Shown here piece by piece: positions 7,777 through 19,446 of a stretch of DNA of 64,000 nucleotides. The translations under genes were made by a program, and so were the position numbers. Origin of the DNA: Flavobacterium aestivum (GTDB lineage Bacteria > Bacteroidota > Bacteroidia > Flavobacteriales > Flavobacteriaceae); assembly GCF_026870175.2 (NCBI RefSeq), contig NZ_CP113977.2, forward strand, positions 2,232,001-2,296,000, written 5' to 3'. The notes under the pieces are model-generated. The model did not search any database. It worked only from the letters and a program-made list of their open reading frames with translations, and had not been told where the DNA came from. Position 1 is the stretch's first letter. Each line of letters starts with the position of its first letter.

Positions 7777-9720
7777 ATGAAATATTTTTCAGTATTATTT
7801 TGCTCTATTTTTTTAGTTTCTATATCTGGTTTTGCCCAGAATAAGATTGATAAATATGTGGTAGGCAAAGGAGAAACGATAAACCAAATTGCACAAAAAT
7901 TTAAAGTCACTCCATTAGATATTTATAAACTCAATCCGGATGCTCAAAATGGATTGAAGCCGAATAGTGTATTGTTAATTCCTAAAAGTACTGGAAAAAG
8001 TAATGCAAATTCGCCTAAAGTTGCAAAGGAACTTCCTAAAACACATCAAGTTCAGGCTAAGGAAACTTTATTTGGTATCGAAAAAAAATATGATGTTACA
8101 GATGAAGCTTTGAAAAAAGCCAATCCAGATCTAGAAAAAAACGGATTACAAGTTGGACAAATTTTGAATATACCTTCAAAAAATGGTTTGAAAACAACTA
8201 CTGTTAGCAAGAATGTTACCGTTTATCATACAGTACTCGCAAAGGAAACAAAATACTCAATAGCCAAACAATATGATATAACTATTGAAGAACTTGAAAA
8301 AAGAAACCCTGAAATAGTTGAGAATTTGCCGGTTGGATATCAATTACTGATAAAAGGAAATGGACCTAAACCTGTTGCTAAAGTTGTTACTCCAGATGAA
8401 AAAGTGGAAAACAGTAAGCCAATTGCATCAAAAGCTGTAAAAGAAATAACCTATGTTGACTATACGGTAAAAGCTAAAGAAACATTTTATAGTTTGTCTA
8501 AAATGTTTGGATTGACACAACAGCAATTAATAGAACTTAATCCTGCTTTGTCTGGAGGGGTTGAAGAAGGGATGGTGTTGAAAGTGCCATCAAAATCAAA
8601 TCAGATTGCAGCAAATTCGGTTAAGCAAAAAGTGGTATTGTCTCAAAAAAATAGTGGAGACAAAAAAAGCTTGGTATTGCTATTGCCTTTTAACATAGCT
8701 AAAAATGAATCAGACACGATAAATTCTACCGCAAATCGATTAAAGAATGATAAGTTCCTTAATATGACATTAGATTTTTATTCGGGTGCTTTGGTTGCTA
8801 TTGATTCTGCTAAACAAATTGGACTTTCTGTAGACGTGAAAGTTTTTGATTCTAATGAAACCAAAACAACTTCTAATGTTGCCACTATTTTTAAAGAAAA
8901 TCATTTAGAAAATGCAGATGCTGTTATTGGTCCGTTTTATCAAAGTAATGTAGAGAAAACGGCTGGCTTGTTTGCTCAGAATAATGTTCCTGTAATTTCG
9001 CCATTGTCAAAAGATGCAGGAAATCCTTTTGACAACTTATACCAATCGATTGTTCCTACGTCAGTTTTAAAAACAGCCATGTTCGACTTTTTAAATGCGA
9101 AACAAGGAAATATAATTGCAGTAATTGACAAGAAAAAAGAAACAATCAGAAAATACATTTCAGAAAATCAAAAAGAAATAAAAATCGCTCCATTGACAGA
9201 AACGGGTGGTCTGAATATTGAAGGATTCAAGAAATTATTGGTAAAAGGCAAAATGAACTACGTTATTTTAGAAACGTCAAATACAGGCATGATAAAATAT
9301 ACGATAACTACAATGTTAGCCGCTATGGCTAATTATCAATTACAATTGGTAATTTTGGAGCCTAATGAAACTCTGGATACAGATGAAATCAGTTTTGATA
9401 GTTTAATGAAGCTGCATTTAATGTATCCATCAGCAACCAAGGAGAATATATCACCAGAGGCACAAATTTTCATGAAGAGCTATAAAGCGAAGAATAGAGT
9501 AAATCCTAGCGCTTTTGCTATTCGTGGTTTTGATATTGTTTTTGATACTATGATGCGTTTGTCACAAGATAAAACATATCAGGAAACTGCCGAAACGATG
9601 ATTACTGAGCAAGTAGAAAATAAGTTTGAATACAATAAAAAAGATGAGGGAGGTTATGCCAATAAAGGATCTTACATTTTGTATTATGATACTGATTTAA
9701 CTATAAAAGAAGCGAAGTAA
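7777..9720 (+). CDS. LysM protein fused to a periplasmic-binding-protein (PBP1) fold
   Basis: 647 residues from ATG 7777; a TTG 36 bp upstream would add a non-hydrophobic extension in front of the signal peptide (MKYFSVLFCSIFLVSISGFAQ) and is rejected. Four LysM repeats lie at about 27-69, 88-132, 148-191 and 226-270. From about residue 298 the sequence becomes a type 1 periplasmic binding fold (LVLLLPF, then DAVIGPFYQSNVE and NVPVISPLSKD), like amino-acid ABC transporter receptors and like E. coli LpoA. No transporter genes are nearby, and the LysM repeats tether it to peptidoglycan, so an LpoA-like role in sensing or activating wall synthesis is an attractive inference. It follows the first LysM gene on the same strand. 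Confidence 0.85.
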   Translation: MKYFSVLFCSIFLVSISGFAQNKIDKYVVGKGETINQIAQKFKVTPLDIYKLNPDAQNGLKPNSVLLIPKSTGKSNANSPKVAKELPKTHQVQAKETLFGIEKKYDVTDEALKKANPDLEKNGLQVGQILNIPSKNGLKTTTVSKNVTVYHTVLAKETKYSIAKQYDITIEELEKRNPEIVENLPVGYQLLIKGNGPKPVAKVVTPDEKVENSKPIASKAVKEITYVDYTVKAKETFYSLSKMFGLTQQQLIELNPALSGGVEEGMVLKVPSKSNQIAANSVKQKVVLSQKNSGDKKSLVLLLPFNIAKNESDTINSTANRLKNDKFLNMTLDFYSGALVAIDSAKQIGLSVDVKVFDSNETKTTSNVATIFKENHLENADAVIGPFYQSNVEKTAGLFAQNNVPVISPLSKDAGNPFDNLYQSIVPTSVLKTAMFDFLNAKQGNIIAVIDKKKETIRKYISENQKEIKIAPLTETGGLNIEGFKKLLVKGKMNYVILETSNTGMIKYTITTMLAAMANYQLQLVILEPNETLDTDEISFDSLMKLHLMYPSATKENISPEAQIFMKSYKAKNRVNPSAFAIRGFDIVFDTMMRLSQDKTYQETAETMITEQVENKFEYNKKDEGGYANKGSYILYYDTDLTIKEAK

Positions 9721-9786
9721 GAGTAGTATTCAGAAAATGATACATCTTTCTAAGCTTTAGTCTATTAATTTATTAATTCAAAAAAA

Positions 9787-10188
9787 ATGACATCAAAAGT
9801 AACTTATTTAGGAGATTTAAGAACTTCATCCATACACATACAATCAGGAAGCGAAATTATATCAGACGCTCCTGTTGATAATAACGGAAAAGGAGAGGCT
9901 TTTTCTCCAACGGATACAGTAGCCAATGCTTTGGCTAGTTGTATGATGACTGTAATGGGAATAAAAGCAAGGGATATGAATGTTGACATAAAAGGATCAA
10001 CCGCTGAAGTTACCAAGATTATGAAGGCTGAGCCTAGATGCATAGGAGCGATAGAAGTTGTTCTTGAAATACAAGGAGTTTCGGAGCCTAAAGATAAAAC
10101 CATTCTGGAAAGAACAGCAATGACATGCCCGGTTTTCTTGAGTTTGAGTGAGGATATAGAAAAACGAATTACTTTTAATTGGAAATAA
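9787..10188 (+). CDS. OsmC/Ohr family protein
   Basis: 133 residues of the OsmC family of thiol-dependent organic hydroperoxide reductases. Both conserved cysteines are present, in LASCMMTVMG (about residue 52) and TAMTCPVFLSL (about residue 114). The N-terminal strand-rich half and FSPTDTVANAL before the first Cys fit the family. It is cytosolic. It begins 66 bp after the LysM-PBP1 gene on the same strand and may be read through from it. The specific substrate is unknown. Confidence 0.9.
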   Translation: MTSKVTYLGDLRTSSIHIQSGSEIISDAPVDNNGKGEAFSPTDTVANALASCMMTVMGIKARDMNVDIKGSTAEVTKIMKAEPRCIGAIEVVLEIQGVSEPKDKTILERTAMTCPVFLSLSEDIEKRITFNWK

Positions 10189-10274
10189 TTCGGTTATAGG
10201 TTTTCTGTTTTTACAATGTCTTCTCATTATTTATAGCAGGAAACAAACAATAGAAAATTCACAACATTATTACT

Positions 10275-10505
10275 TTGGATCAAAACCAAAAACAGCTCAT
10301 AAAATTAGCGCATACTAAAATGCCCTTTGGTAAATACGAAGGTTGGTTCCTGATTGATATTCCGGAATATTATATTGTTTGGTACAGCAATAAAGGTTTT
10401 CCTAAAGGAGAATTGGGCGAACAATTGAAACTAATTTACGAGTTAAAACTCAACGGACTCGAAGAATTAATTCGGAACATAAAAAAGAAATACCCGAAAC
10501 CGTAG
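10275..10505 (+). CDS. DUF3820 family protein
   Basis: 76 residues with the DUF3820 pattern MPFGKYEGWFLIDIPEYYI followed by GFPKGELGEQ. A TTG codon is the only start that keeps the helical lead MDQNQKQLIKLAH in front of that motif; the next in-frame ATG (10319) would cut into it. The family is small, cytosolic and functionally unassigned (some members are called quorum-sensing-regulated factors). It is on the same strand as the OsmC gene 86 bp upstream. Confidence 0.8.
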   Translation: MDQNQKQLIKLAHTKMPFGKYEGWFLIDIPEYYIVWYSNKGFPKGELGEQLKLIYELKLNGLEELIRNIKKKYPKP

Positions 10506-10524
10506 TTTAGGCAGTTTGGAACAT

Positions 10525-12387
<1,863 letters not shown>

Positions 12388-12529
12388 AAAATTATAATTA
12401 GTTTTTTTTAGATGGTTATAATAGTCAGAATGTAACAATATAGATGTTCTAATGACTAACAAAAATGGAATTTAATTCATCTTAATTAAGAGGTTGAATT
12501 AGAAAGAAAAAAAACAACAATTAATAAAC

Positions 12530-14422
12530 ATGGAAGAAAAAAAATTAGACCTTAATTCGATTATAGGTTTTGTGTTGATTTTTGGTATTTTGCTTTGGAT
12601 TATGTACCAAAACAAACCTTCAGAAGCAACTATTGCTGCGGATAAGGCTAAAAAAGAATTGCTGGCAAAAGAAGCTAAAGCCAAAGCAGCACAAGCACTT
12701 GCCGCTCCTACAGCAGTTGTAGCTGGAGATTCTACACAATTAGCTCAATTGCAAAAGACTTTGGGAGGTTTTGCTTATTCAGCGACTTTACCGTCTGCGA
12801 AAAATGATGTTACAACAATCGAAAATGATTTTGTATTACTAAAAATCGCGAACAAAGGTGGATATATCGTTGAAGCGACTTTGAAAAAATTTGAGAAATT
12901 TGAGAAAAATTCAGGGCAATTGGTTTCTTTAATTAAAGATAACAATGCTAATTTGAATATTCAATTGCAAACAAATGACAATAGAGTTTTAAATACAAAA
13001 GACTTGTATTTTGAACCTTCATTGTCTAAAGTGGGTGCAGATCAAATTCTTTCGATGAAATTGAAAGCTGGAGCCAATGAGTTTCTGGAATACAAGTACA
13101 TCTTGAAGCCAAATGATTATATGGTTGGTTTTGATGTTCGTTCTCAAGGATTAAATAAAGTTCTGAATACAGCTAAGCCATTGGATTTGCAATGGAATAT
13201 GAAAACGTTTAGAAGCGAAAAAAGTATTGCCTACGAAAACCGTTTTACAGAAATTCGTTATCAATACGAAGAGGGTAAGCATAATTATGTGTCTGACGGA
13301 AAAGACAAAGAAGAATCACCTGAAAAAGTAGATTATATTGCTTTCAAACAACACTTTTTTGCATCTATTTTATTAACGAATACCCCTTTTGAAAAGACAT
13401 CCTTGAAGTCAAATAAATTGGCTTTGGATGAAACAAAAGACACTATTTTCATAAAAGACCTTAAAGCGACAGCTCCACTAGCTTTCCAGAATGGTGAAGT
13501 AGATTATAAAATGAATTGGTATTTTGGACCAACAGATTATACTACTTTAAAAGCTTATGATAAGGATATAGAAAAAATAGTTCCATTAGGATGGGGACTT
13601 TTTGGATGGATTAATAAATTTATTTTCATCCCGTTATTCGGATTTTTAAGTGGTAATATTTCTTACGGAATAGCGATTATCATTTTTACTATTATCATTA
13701 AATTGGCGATGTCGCCTATTACTTATAAGTCATTCTTGTCTCAGGCCAAGATGAAAGTATTGCGACCAGATATTACTGAATTGGGTGAGAAATACAAAAA
13801 AGACCCAATGAAAAAGCAGCAAGAAACGATGAAGCTGTATTCTAAAGCAGGAGTGAATCCTATGGCAGGATGTATTCCAGCCTTGATTCAGATTCCATTT
13901 ATGTATGCTTCATTCCAGTTTTTCCCATCAGCTTTTGAGTTGAGACAAAAAAGTTTCTTATGGGCAGATGACTTGTCTTCATTTGACTCTGTTTATAAAT
14001 TGCCTTTCCATATTCCATTATATGGTGATCATATCAGTTTGTTCCCAATTTTGGCAGCCATAGCGATTTTCTTTTATATGAAAATGACTTCTGGAGATCA
14101 ACAAATGGCGGCTCCTCAACAAGAGGGAATGCCAGATATGGCCAAAATGATGAAGTATATGATTTATATTTCACCAATCATGATGTTGATTTTCTTCAAT
14201 AGTTATGGTGCAGGATTGAGTTTGTATAACTTTATATCTAACTTGATTACTATTGGAATTATGTTTGTAATCAAAAATTACATAGTAGATTCTGATAAAA
14301 TTCATGCTCAAATTCAAGAGAACAAGTTGAAAGAGCCTAAAAAGCCAGGTAAATTCCAACAGAGATTACAAGAAGCTATGGAACAAGCCGAAGCTCAAAA
14401 AGCTAGAGACAAAAAGAAATAG
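12530..14422 (+). CDS. yidC: Membrane protein insertase YidC
   Basis: Inserts and folds inner-membrane proteins with or without SecYEG. The 630 residues have an N-terminal transmembrane helix (about 11-27, SIIGFVLIFGILLWIMY), a large periplasmic beta-domain (about 80-340) and the conserved five-helix insertase core (about 355-575), where KMKVLRPDITELGEKYKKDP and NPMAGCIPALIQIPF are typical. The basic C-terminal tail (KKPGKFQQR, KARDKKK) fits ribosome contact. The start is ATG 12530. A hairpin terminator lies 35 bp after the stop codon. Confidence 0.97.
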   Translation: MEEKKLDLNSIIGFVLIFGILLWIMYQNKPSEATIAADKAKKELLAKEAKAKAAQALAAPTAVVAGDSTQLAQLQKTLGGFAYSATLPSAKNDVTTIENDFVLLKIANKGGYIVEATLKKFEKFEKNSGQLVSLIKDNNANLNIQLQTNDNRVLNTKDLYFEPSLSKVGADQILSMKLKAGANEFLEYKYILKPNDYMVGFDVRSQGLNKVLNTAKPLDLQWNMKTFRSEKSIAYENRFTEIRYQYEEGKHNYVSDGKDKEESPEKVDYIAFKQHFFASILLTNTPFEKTSLKSNKLALDETKDTIFIKDLKATAPLAFQNGEVDYKMNWYFGPTDYTTLKAYDKDIEKIVPLGWGLFGWINKFIFIPLFGFLSGNISYGIAIIIFTIIIKLAMSPITYKSFLSQAKMKVLRPDITELGEKYKKDPMKKQQETMKLYSKAGVNPMAGCIPALIQIPFMYASFQFFPSAFELRQKSFLWADDLSSFDSVYKLPFHIPLYGDHISLFPILAAIAIFFYMKMTSGDQQMAAPQQEGMPDMAKMMKYMIYISPIMMLIFFNSYGAGLSLYNFISNLITIGIMFVIKNYIVDSDKIHAQIQENKLKEPKKPGKFQQRLQEAMEQAEAQKARDKKK

Positions 14423-14456
14423 ATAAAGATTTTTACCACGCATTGAATAGATTGAT

Positions 14457-14499
14457 TTTAGCCACGTCTCGATAAATTTCGAATCGTGGCTAATTTTTT
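14457..14499 (+). terminator. yidC terminator
   Basis: TTAGCCACG (14458-14466) pairs with CGTGGCTAA (14485-14493), with a nested TCGA stem in the loop, followed by a T-rich tail. Confidence 0.75.
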
Positions 14500-14587
14500 A
14501 GTTCCCTAGTTTTTGGGAGACTCAGTTACTTAGTATCTTAGTACATTAGAAACTTATTTGTTTTTGAATCACTTAAATAAAATTAAT

Positions 14588-15304
14588 ATGTCTTTTATTT
14601 TTAGAATATTTGTTGTTTTTCTTTGCTGTCAAACAATGTTTGCCCAAACCGATTTTAATGCTTTAGATGATAAGGGAAGAAAGCACGGTGTTTGGAAAGG
14701 AGTTTATGAGGAATCGGGAAGACCTAGATATGAAGGAACTTTTGAACACGATGTAGAGGTTGGTGTTTTTAATTTTTTTGATGATACCAAAGCAAAATCT
14801 ATTATAGCAACCAGAGAATTTAATCCTAAAGAAAATTCATGCTATACTATTTTTTATGACCAAAAGAAAAATGTGGTTAGCGAAGGTAAAGAGATTAATA
14901 GATTGCGTGAAGGCCAATGGAAGTATTACCATAAAAGCTCAAAAGTTATTATGACATTGGAAAACTATAAAAAAGGGAATTTAGAAGGCATGCGTACCGT
15001 TTATTACCCAAGTGGGAAAGTGGTTGACGAGGTAAATTATAAGAATGGCTTGAAAGAAGGCGTTTATAAAAAGTATTCAGAAAACGGAATCGTTTTAGAA
15101 AACACATTCTTTAAAAATGGAGAATATGATGGTGATGCTGTCTATAAAGATCCTAATGATTTGGTTATTGCCAAAGGAAAGTTTAAAGACGGTAAGAAAG
15201 TTGGAAAATGGCAGTTTTTTATAAATGGTAAATTATCAAGTGAGGAAGATATGAACAAACCTAAAAAGCCAATGCTAAAAAGAGATAAAGTAAAAAAGGA
15301 TTAG
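14588..15304 (+). CDS. Secreted YwqK/MORN-repeat protein
   Basis: 238 residues from ATG 14588 (signal peptide ending in QTMFAQ); an upstream TTG at 14558 would precede the signal peptide and is rejected. The mature part consists of beta-hairpin repeats of the YwqK/MORN type, e.g. GVWKGVYEESGRPRYEG, GQWKYYHKSS, GMRTVYYPSGKVVDEV and GKWQFFINGKL. Databases often call such proteins YwqK-family antitoxins, but this one is exported and no toxin gene lies beside it, so I would not treat it as an antitoxin. It precedes mnmA on the same strand. Function unknown. Confidence 0.85.
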   Translation: MSFIFRIFVVFLCCQTMFAQTDFNALDDKGRKHGVWKGVYEESGRPRYEGTFEHDVEVGVFNFFDDTKAKSIIATREFNPKENSCYTIFYDQKKNVVSEGKEINRLREGQWKYYHKSSKVIMTLENYKKGNLEGMRTVYYPSGKVVDEVNYKNGLKEGVYKKYSENGIVLENTFFKNGEYDGDAVYKDPNDLVIAKGKFKDGKKVGKWQFFINGKLSSEEDMNKPKKPMLKRDKVKKD

Positions 15305-15439
15305 TTTTTACGGAATTGATAGCAGATTCCTCATATTAGTTTTTTTCTAATAAAGTTAGGTATTCATAAGTATTAACAGTATTTATTGCAGTATTGCTTT
15401 CGCCAATCTTCGAGTAATCATAACTAGGTATATTATTTG

Positions 15440-15447
15440 TACTTTTG
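15440..15447 (+). promoter_or_regulatory. Candidate mnmA -7 box
   Basis: TACTTTTG matches TAnnTTTG and lies 38 bp before the mnmA start. No good -33 TTTG is found at the right spacing, so this is tentative. Confidence 0.45.
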
Positions 15448-15485
15448 TAAAAGATTAAATTATAAATATTCAATTTAACAAACAT

Positions 15486-16673
15486 ATGAAACGTGTAGTT
15501 GTAGGTCTTTCCGGTGGTGTGGATTCGAGTGTTGCTGCTTATTTGTTGCAACAACAGGGTTATGAAGTGATAGGACTTTTTATGAAGAATTGGCACGATG
15601 ATTCAGTGACGATTTCAAATGATTGCCCTTGGCTGGAAGACAGTAATGATGCTTTATTAGTTGCGGAAAAATTAGGTATTCCTTTTCAAACAGTTGATTT
15701 AAGCGAAGAATACAAAGAGAAAATAGTTGATTACATGTTTAATGAATATGAAAAGGGAAGAACTCCAAACCCAGATGTTCTATGTAATCGCGAAATAAAG
15801 TTTGACGTTTTCATGAAAATAGCATTAAGTCTTGGAGCTGATTATGTGGCTACAGGGCATTATTGCCGTAAAAGTGAAACAGAAGTTAATGGTGAAAAAG
15901 TATACCAACTTCTTGCTGGTGTAGATAATAATAAAGATCAGTCCTATTTTTTATGCCAATTGTCTCAAGAACAATTGTCGAAAGCATTATTTCCGATAGG
16001 TGAATTAACAAAACCTGAAGTACGTGAAATAGCTGCAGAAATGGAATTGGTTACAGCCGAAAAGAAAGATTCCCAAGGATTGTGTTTTATTGGGAAAGTG
16101 CGTTTACCCGAATTTTTGCAACAAAAACTGCAACCGAAGGAAGGTGTAATTATTCAAATTGATAAAAATGACCCTGTATATTGTTCTGAAGTGCAGGCCG
16201 AATTATCACTTGAAGAGCAATTGCTTTTTACTTCCAGAAAAGTGCCTTATACTCCAAAAATGGGTAAGGTAATGGGGAAACACCAAGGAGCACATTATTT
16301 TACAGTTGGACAAAGAAAGGGATTGAATGTAGGAGGAACAACAGATCCATTATTTGTTATTGGTACAGATGTAGAAACCAATACCATCTATACAGGTTTA
16401 TCCAGTATGCATCCCGGATTATTCAAAAAAGCATTATTTATAGAAAAATCAGAAGTGCATTGGATCCGCAAAGATTTGGCTATAGCCAATGGTGAAAGCA
16501 TGGAGGTTATGGCTCGTATTCGATACAGACAACCTTTGCAAAAAGCGACTTTGCACCAATATGAAAGCGGAATGTACATTTCGTTTGAAGAACCACAATC
16601 TGCCATTACCGAAGGGCAATTTGCCGCTTGGTATCTTGGTGAGGAGTTGATAGGTTCTGGGGTTATCTCTTAA
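15486..16673 (+). CDS. mnmA: tRNA-specific 2-thiouridylase MnmA
   Basis: Thiolates U34 of the wobble base in tRNAs for Lys, Glu and Gln, in the cytosol. The 395 residues carry the N-type ATP pyrophosphatase loop SGGVDSS (9-15) and the two catalytic cysteines, Cys100 in [12 protein letters not shown] and Cys200 in [11 protein letters not shown]. The C-terminal beta-barrel is complete ([16 protein letters not shown]). The length is slightly above the usual 360-380. The start ATG follows a candidate promoter. The neighbours do not share a pathway with it. Confidence 0.97.
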   Translation: MKRVVVGLSGGVDSSVAAYLLQQQGYEVIGLFMKNWHDDSVTISNDCPWLEDSNDALLVAEKLGIPFQTVDLSEEYKEKIVDYMFNEYEKGRTPNPDVLCNREIKFDVFMKIALSLGADYVATGHYCRKSETEVNGEKVYQLLAGVDNNKDQSYFLCQLSQEQLSKALFPIGELTKPEVREIAAEMELVTAEKKDSQGLCFIGKVRLPEFLQQKLQPKEGVIIQIDKNDPVYCSEVQAELSLEEQLLFTSRKVPYTPKMGKVMGKHQGAHYFTVGQRKGLNVGGTTDPLFVIGTDVETNTIYTGLSSMHPGLFKKALFIEKSEVHWIRKDLAIANGESMEVMARIRYRQPLQKATLHQYESGMYISFEEPQSAITEGQFAAWYLGEELIGSGVIS

Positions 16674-16747
16674 TGTTTAAAATACATAAGGAGCAGTATT
16701 GCAAGGAATAATATTTTATTAGATTTTAAAAAGCTAAACTATTTATT

Positions 16748-18361
16748 ATGAAAAAAAAATACCTTTTAGTTCTGTTATTGGTTTCAATATCTGCTTTTTC
16801 TCAAGAAGATGCCTGGGTATATTTTAAAGTTAAAAATAATTCGCAATCCTATTTTGATAGTCCTTTGCAAATGCTTACTCAAAGAGCATTGGATAGGAGA
16901 ACAAAGCAAAATATAGCTTTAGATTCAAAAGATATTCCGATTGATCCTAGTTATATTAGCCAAGTAAAAGCAGCTCCAGGAATTACAATTATGGCAAAAT
17001 CCAAATGGTTGAATGCCTTGCATATCCGAGGAACTCAAGCAAATATCAATTCCCTAAAATTATTCTCTTTTGTGGATAAAGTTGATTTTGCCAATAAATC
17101 ACTCAATCAGTCTGGAAAAAAAGCTTCAACTGCCAAGATGAAAGCCGTCAATAAGGTTTTAGAAACGCAAGTAAATTTTGCTTACGGTAGTTCGGCTAAC
17201 CAAATAAAAATGCTAAATGGTGATCTTTTACACCAACAAGATTATACAGGCTCCGGAAAAATAATAGCCGTTATGGATGCTGGTTTTCCAGGAGTTGATA
17301 CGGCACAACCTTTCCAACGATTAAGAACTAAGAATCAGATATTGGGAGGTTTTAATTTTGTGAATAGAAATGCCAATTTTTATACTGGGGCTTCACACGG
17401 GACTATGGTACTTTCTTGCATGGGAGGTTATAAAGATGGGGAGTTAGTGGGAACAGCTCCTGATGCTTCTTATTATTTATTTATAACTGAAAATGATGCT
17501 TCGGAAAATCCTGTTGAAGAGTCTTTATGGGTAGAAGCAGCTGAGAAAGCAGATAGCCTAGGAGTAGATGTTATTAACTCCTCATTGGGGTATTTCGATT
17601 ACGACAATACCTCTTATAGTCATTCTTATGCTGACATGGATGGCAAAACAGCTTTTATGACTCGTGGTGCAGAAATAGCTTTTAGCCGGGGGATGATAGT
17701 GGTGTCTTCTGCAGGAAATGAAGGGAATACAGTAGAACCACATATTGGAGTGCCAGCAGATGGGATTTCGGTACTTACAGTTGGAGCAGTAACTTCTACA
17801 AAAACAGTAGCGGGTTTTAGTTCTATCGGTCCGTCATTTGATGGAAGAGTAAAACCAGATGTTATGGCTCAAGGTCAAGCTGATGTTGTGTCAGATCCGT
17901 CCGGAAATATAACAACGGCTAATGGAACTTCTTTCTCTAGTCCAATAATGGCGGGAATGGTGGCGTGTTTATGGCAAGCATATCCCAATAAAACCAATAA
18001 ACAGATTCGGGATTTAATTGTAAAATCAGCCGATCGTTATTTGGTTCCAACAACACAATATGGGTATGGAATTCCAAATTTTAGTTTGGCTTTATCCAAT
18101 GGTTTGGGAGTGCATGATTTTTCAAAAACAGATGTTTTTTTATATCCGAATCCAGTAAATGATTTTAGTACAGTTTCTTTTTCAGAAAATCTTGATGGAG
18201 GAGTATTTCAGATTTATACTATGCTGGGTCAAAAAATAATGGAGCAAACAATCACGAATGATTCGCCAACTATTTCATTAAAAGCATTGCAATCTGGAGT
18301 ATATGTTTACAAAATGGATTATAATGGAAAAACCAAAACAGGAAAATTGATTAAACAATAA
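16748..18361 (+). CDS. S8 subtilisin-like serine protease with type IX secretion domain
   Basis: 537 residues and secreted. After a signal peptide (1-18) comes a propeptide-like region, then the subtilase domain with the catalytic triad in order: Asp177 (IAVMDAGFPG), His217 (GASHGTM) and Ser395 (NGTSFSSPI). The VVSSAGNEGN oxyanion-hole motif is also present. The last 70 residues (from FLYPNPVND, ending GKLIKQ) are a type A T9SS sorting domain, so the enzyme should cross the outer membrane by the Por/gliding secretion system. It is followed 10 bp later by the nitronate monooxygenase-like gene, so co-transcription is likely. The substrate is unknown. Confidence 0.95.
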   Translation: MKKKYLLVLLLVSISAFSQEDAWVYFKVKNNSQSYFDSPLQMLTQRALDRRTKQNIALDSKDIPIDPSYISQVKAAPGITIMAKSKWLNALHIRGTQANINSLKLFSFVDKVDFANKSLNQSGKKASTAKMKAVNKVLETQVNFAYGSSANQIKMLNGDLLHQQDYTGSGKIIAVMDAGFPGVDTAQPFQRLRTKNQILGGFNFVNRNANFYTGASHGTMVLSCMGGYKDGELVGTAPDASYYLFITENDASENPVEESLWVEAAEKADSLGVDVINSSLGYFDYDNTSYSHSYADMDGKTAFMTRGAEIAFSRGMIVVSSAGNEGNTVEPHIGVPADGISVLTVGAVTSTKTVAGFSSIGPSFDGRVKPDVMAQGQADVVSDPSGNITTANGTSFSSPIMAGMVACLWQAYPNKTNKQIRDLIVKSADRYLVPTTQYGYGIPNFSLALSNGLGVHDFSKTDVFLYPNPVNDFSTVSFSENLDGGVFQIYTMLGQKIMEQTITNDSPTISLKALQSGVYVYKMDYNGKTKTGKLIKQ

Positions 18362-18371
18362 ATACAATTGC

Positions 18372-19316
18372 ATGAATAAAATAACAAGTCTTTTCAATAT
18401 TAAATATCCTATTATCCAAGCAGGAATGATCTGGAATAGTGGCTATAAATTAGCTAGTGCTGTGAGTAATGCAGGAGGATTAGGTTTGATAGGAGCCGGA
18501 TCAATGTATCCGGAAGTATTGAGAGAACATATACAGAAATGTAAAAAAGCTACAGATAAACCATTTGGTGTAAATGTCCCGATGTTGTATCCCAACATTG
18601 AAGAAATAATGAAAATTATCGTAGATGAAGGTGTGAAAATTGTTTTTACATCGGCAGGTAATCCTAAAACATGGACTTCATTTTTGAAGGAAAATGGCAT
18701 AACGGTTGTACATGTAGTGAGTAGCTCAGTTTTTGCATTAAAAGCACAAGAGGCTGGAGTAGATGCTGTAGTTGCAGAAGGTTTTGAAGCCGGAGGTCAC
18801 AACGGGAGAGAGGAAACTACAACTTTTACTTTAATCCCGATGGTAAAAGATAAAATTTCGATTCCGCTTATTGCAGCAGGAGGTATTGCAACGGGACGTG
18901 GTATGCTTGCCGCAATGGCTCTAGGAGCAGATGGTGTACAGGTTGGAAGTAGATTTGCAGCTTCGTTGGAATCATCATCTCATGAGAATTTTAAGCAAAC
19001 TATTGTTGATGTAAAAGAAGGGGATACACAATTAACGCTAAAGGAATTAGCACCTGTTCGTTTGATTAAAAACAAATTTTATCAAGACGTACAAGAGTTA
19101 TATGAAAAATGTCCGACCAAAGAAGAGTTAGCCGCTTTATTAGGAAGAGCTAGAGCAAAACGCGGTATGTTTGAAGGTGATTTAATCGAAGGTGAATTAG
19201 AAATTGGGCAAATTGCAGGTCTAATAAAAAAAGTGGTTCCGGCAAAAGAGATTATGATTGAAATGATAACCGATTTTGAGCAAGCAAAGAAAGAAGTAGT
19301 TTCATTTGATTTTTAA
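18372..19316 (+). CDS. NAD(P)H-dependent flavin oxidoreductase / nitronate monooxygenase family
   Basis: 314 residues forming an FMN-binding TIM barrel of the 2-nitropropane dioxygenase family. Diagnostic stretches are PIIQAGMIWNSGYKLAS, AVSNAGGLGLIGAG, the AEGFEAGGHNG motif with the active-site His, and PLIAAGGIATGRGM with GADGVQVGSRF for phosphate binding of FMN. Class II nitronate monooxygenases and FabK-type enoyl reductases share these features. FabK is less likely because the distinguishing C-terminal part is not clear. It starts 10 bp after the protease stop, which suggests a transcriptional link without an obvious functional one. Confidence 0.88.
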   Translation: MNKITSLFNIKYPIIQAGMIWNSGYKLASAVSNAGGLGLIGAGSMYPEVLREHIQKCKKATDKPFGVNVPMLYPNIEEIMKIIVDEGVKIVFTSAGNPKTWTSFLKENGITVVHVVSSSVFALKAQEAGVDAVVAEGFEAGGHNGREETTTFTLIPMVKDKISIPLIAAGGIATGRGMLAAMALGADGVQVGSRFAASLESSSHENFKQTIVDVKEGDTQLTLKELAPVRLIKNKFYQDVQELYEKCPTKEELAALLGRARAKRGMFEGDLIEGELEIGQIAGLIKKVVPAKEIMIEMITDFEQAKKEVVSFDF

Positions 19317-19446
19317 AATACTATATTTGTTATTCTGCAAATTTTTTTAAGATGAAATCGCCATTAATGATAAGTTTGCGCAAGTAAACACCGATAAATA
19401 AAAGGCGATAACATATATGACCGCAGACAAATAAACTTTCACATAT

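Noticed and set aside
14505..14560. CTTAGTA-type short repeats after yidC
   Set aside because: Only a few imperfect units occur; this is low-complexity intergenic DNA rather than a repeat array.
14588..15304. YwqK protein as an antitoxin of a toxin-antitoxin pair
   Set aside because: It is exported and no toxin-like gene is adjacent, so the common database label is not supported here.
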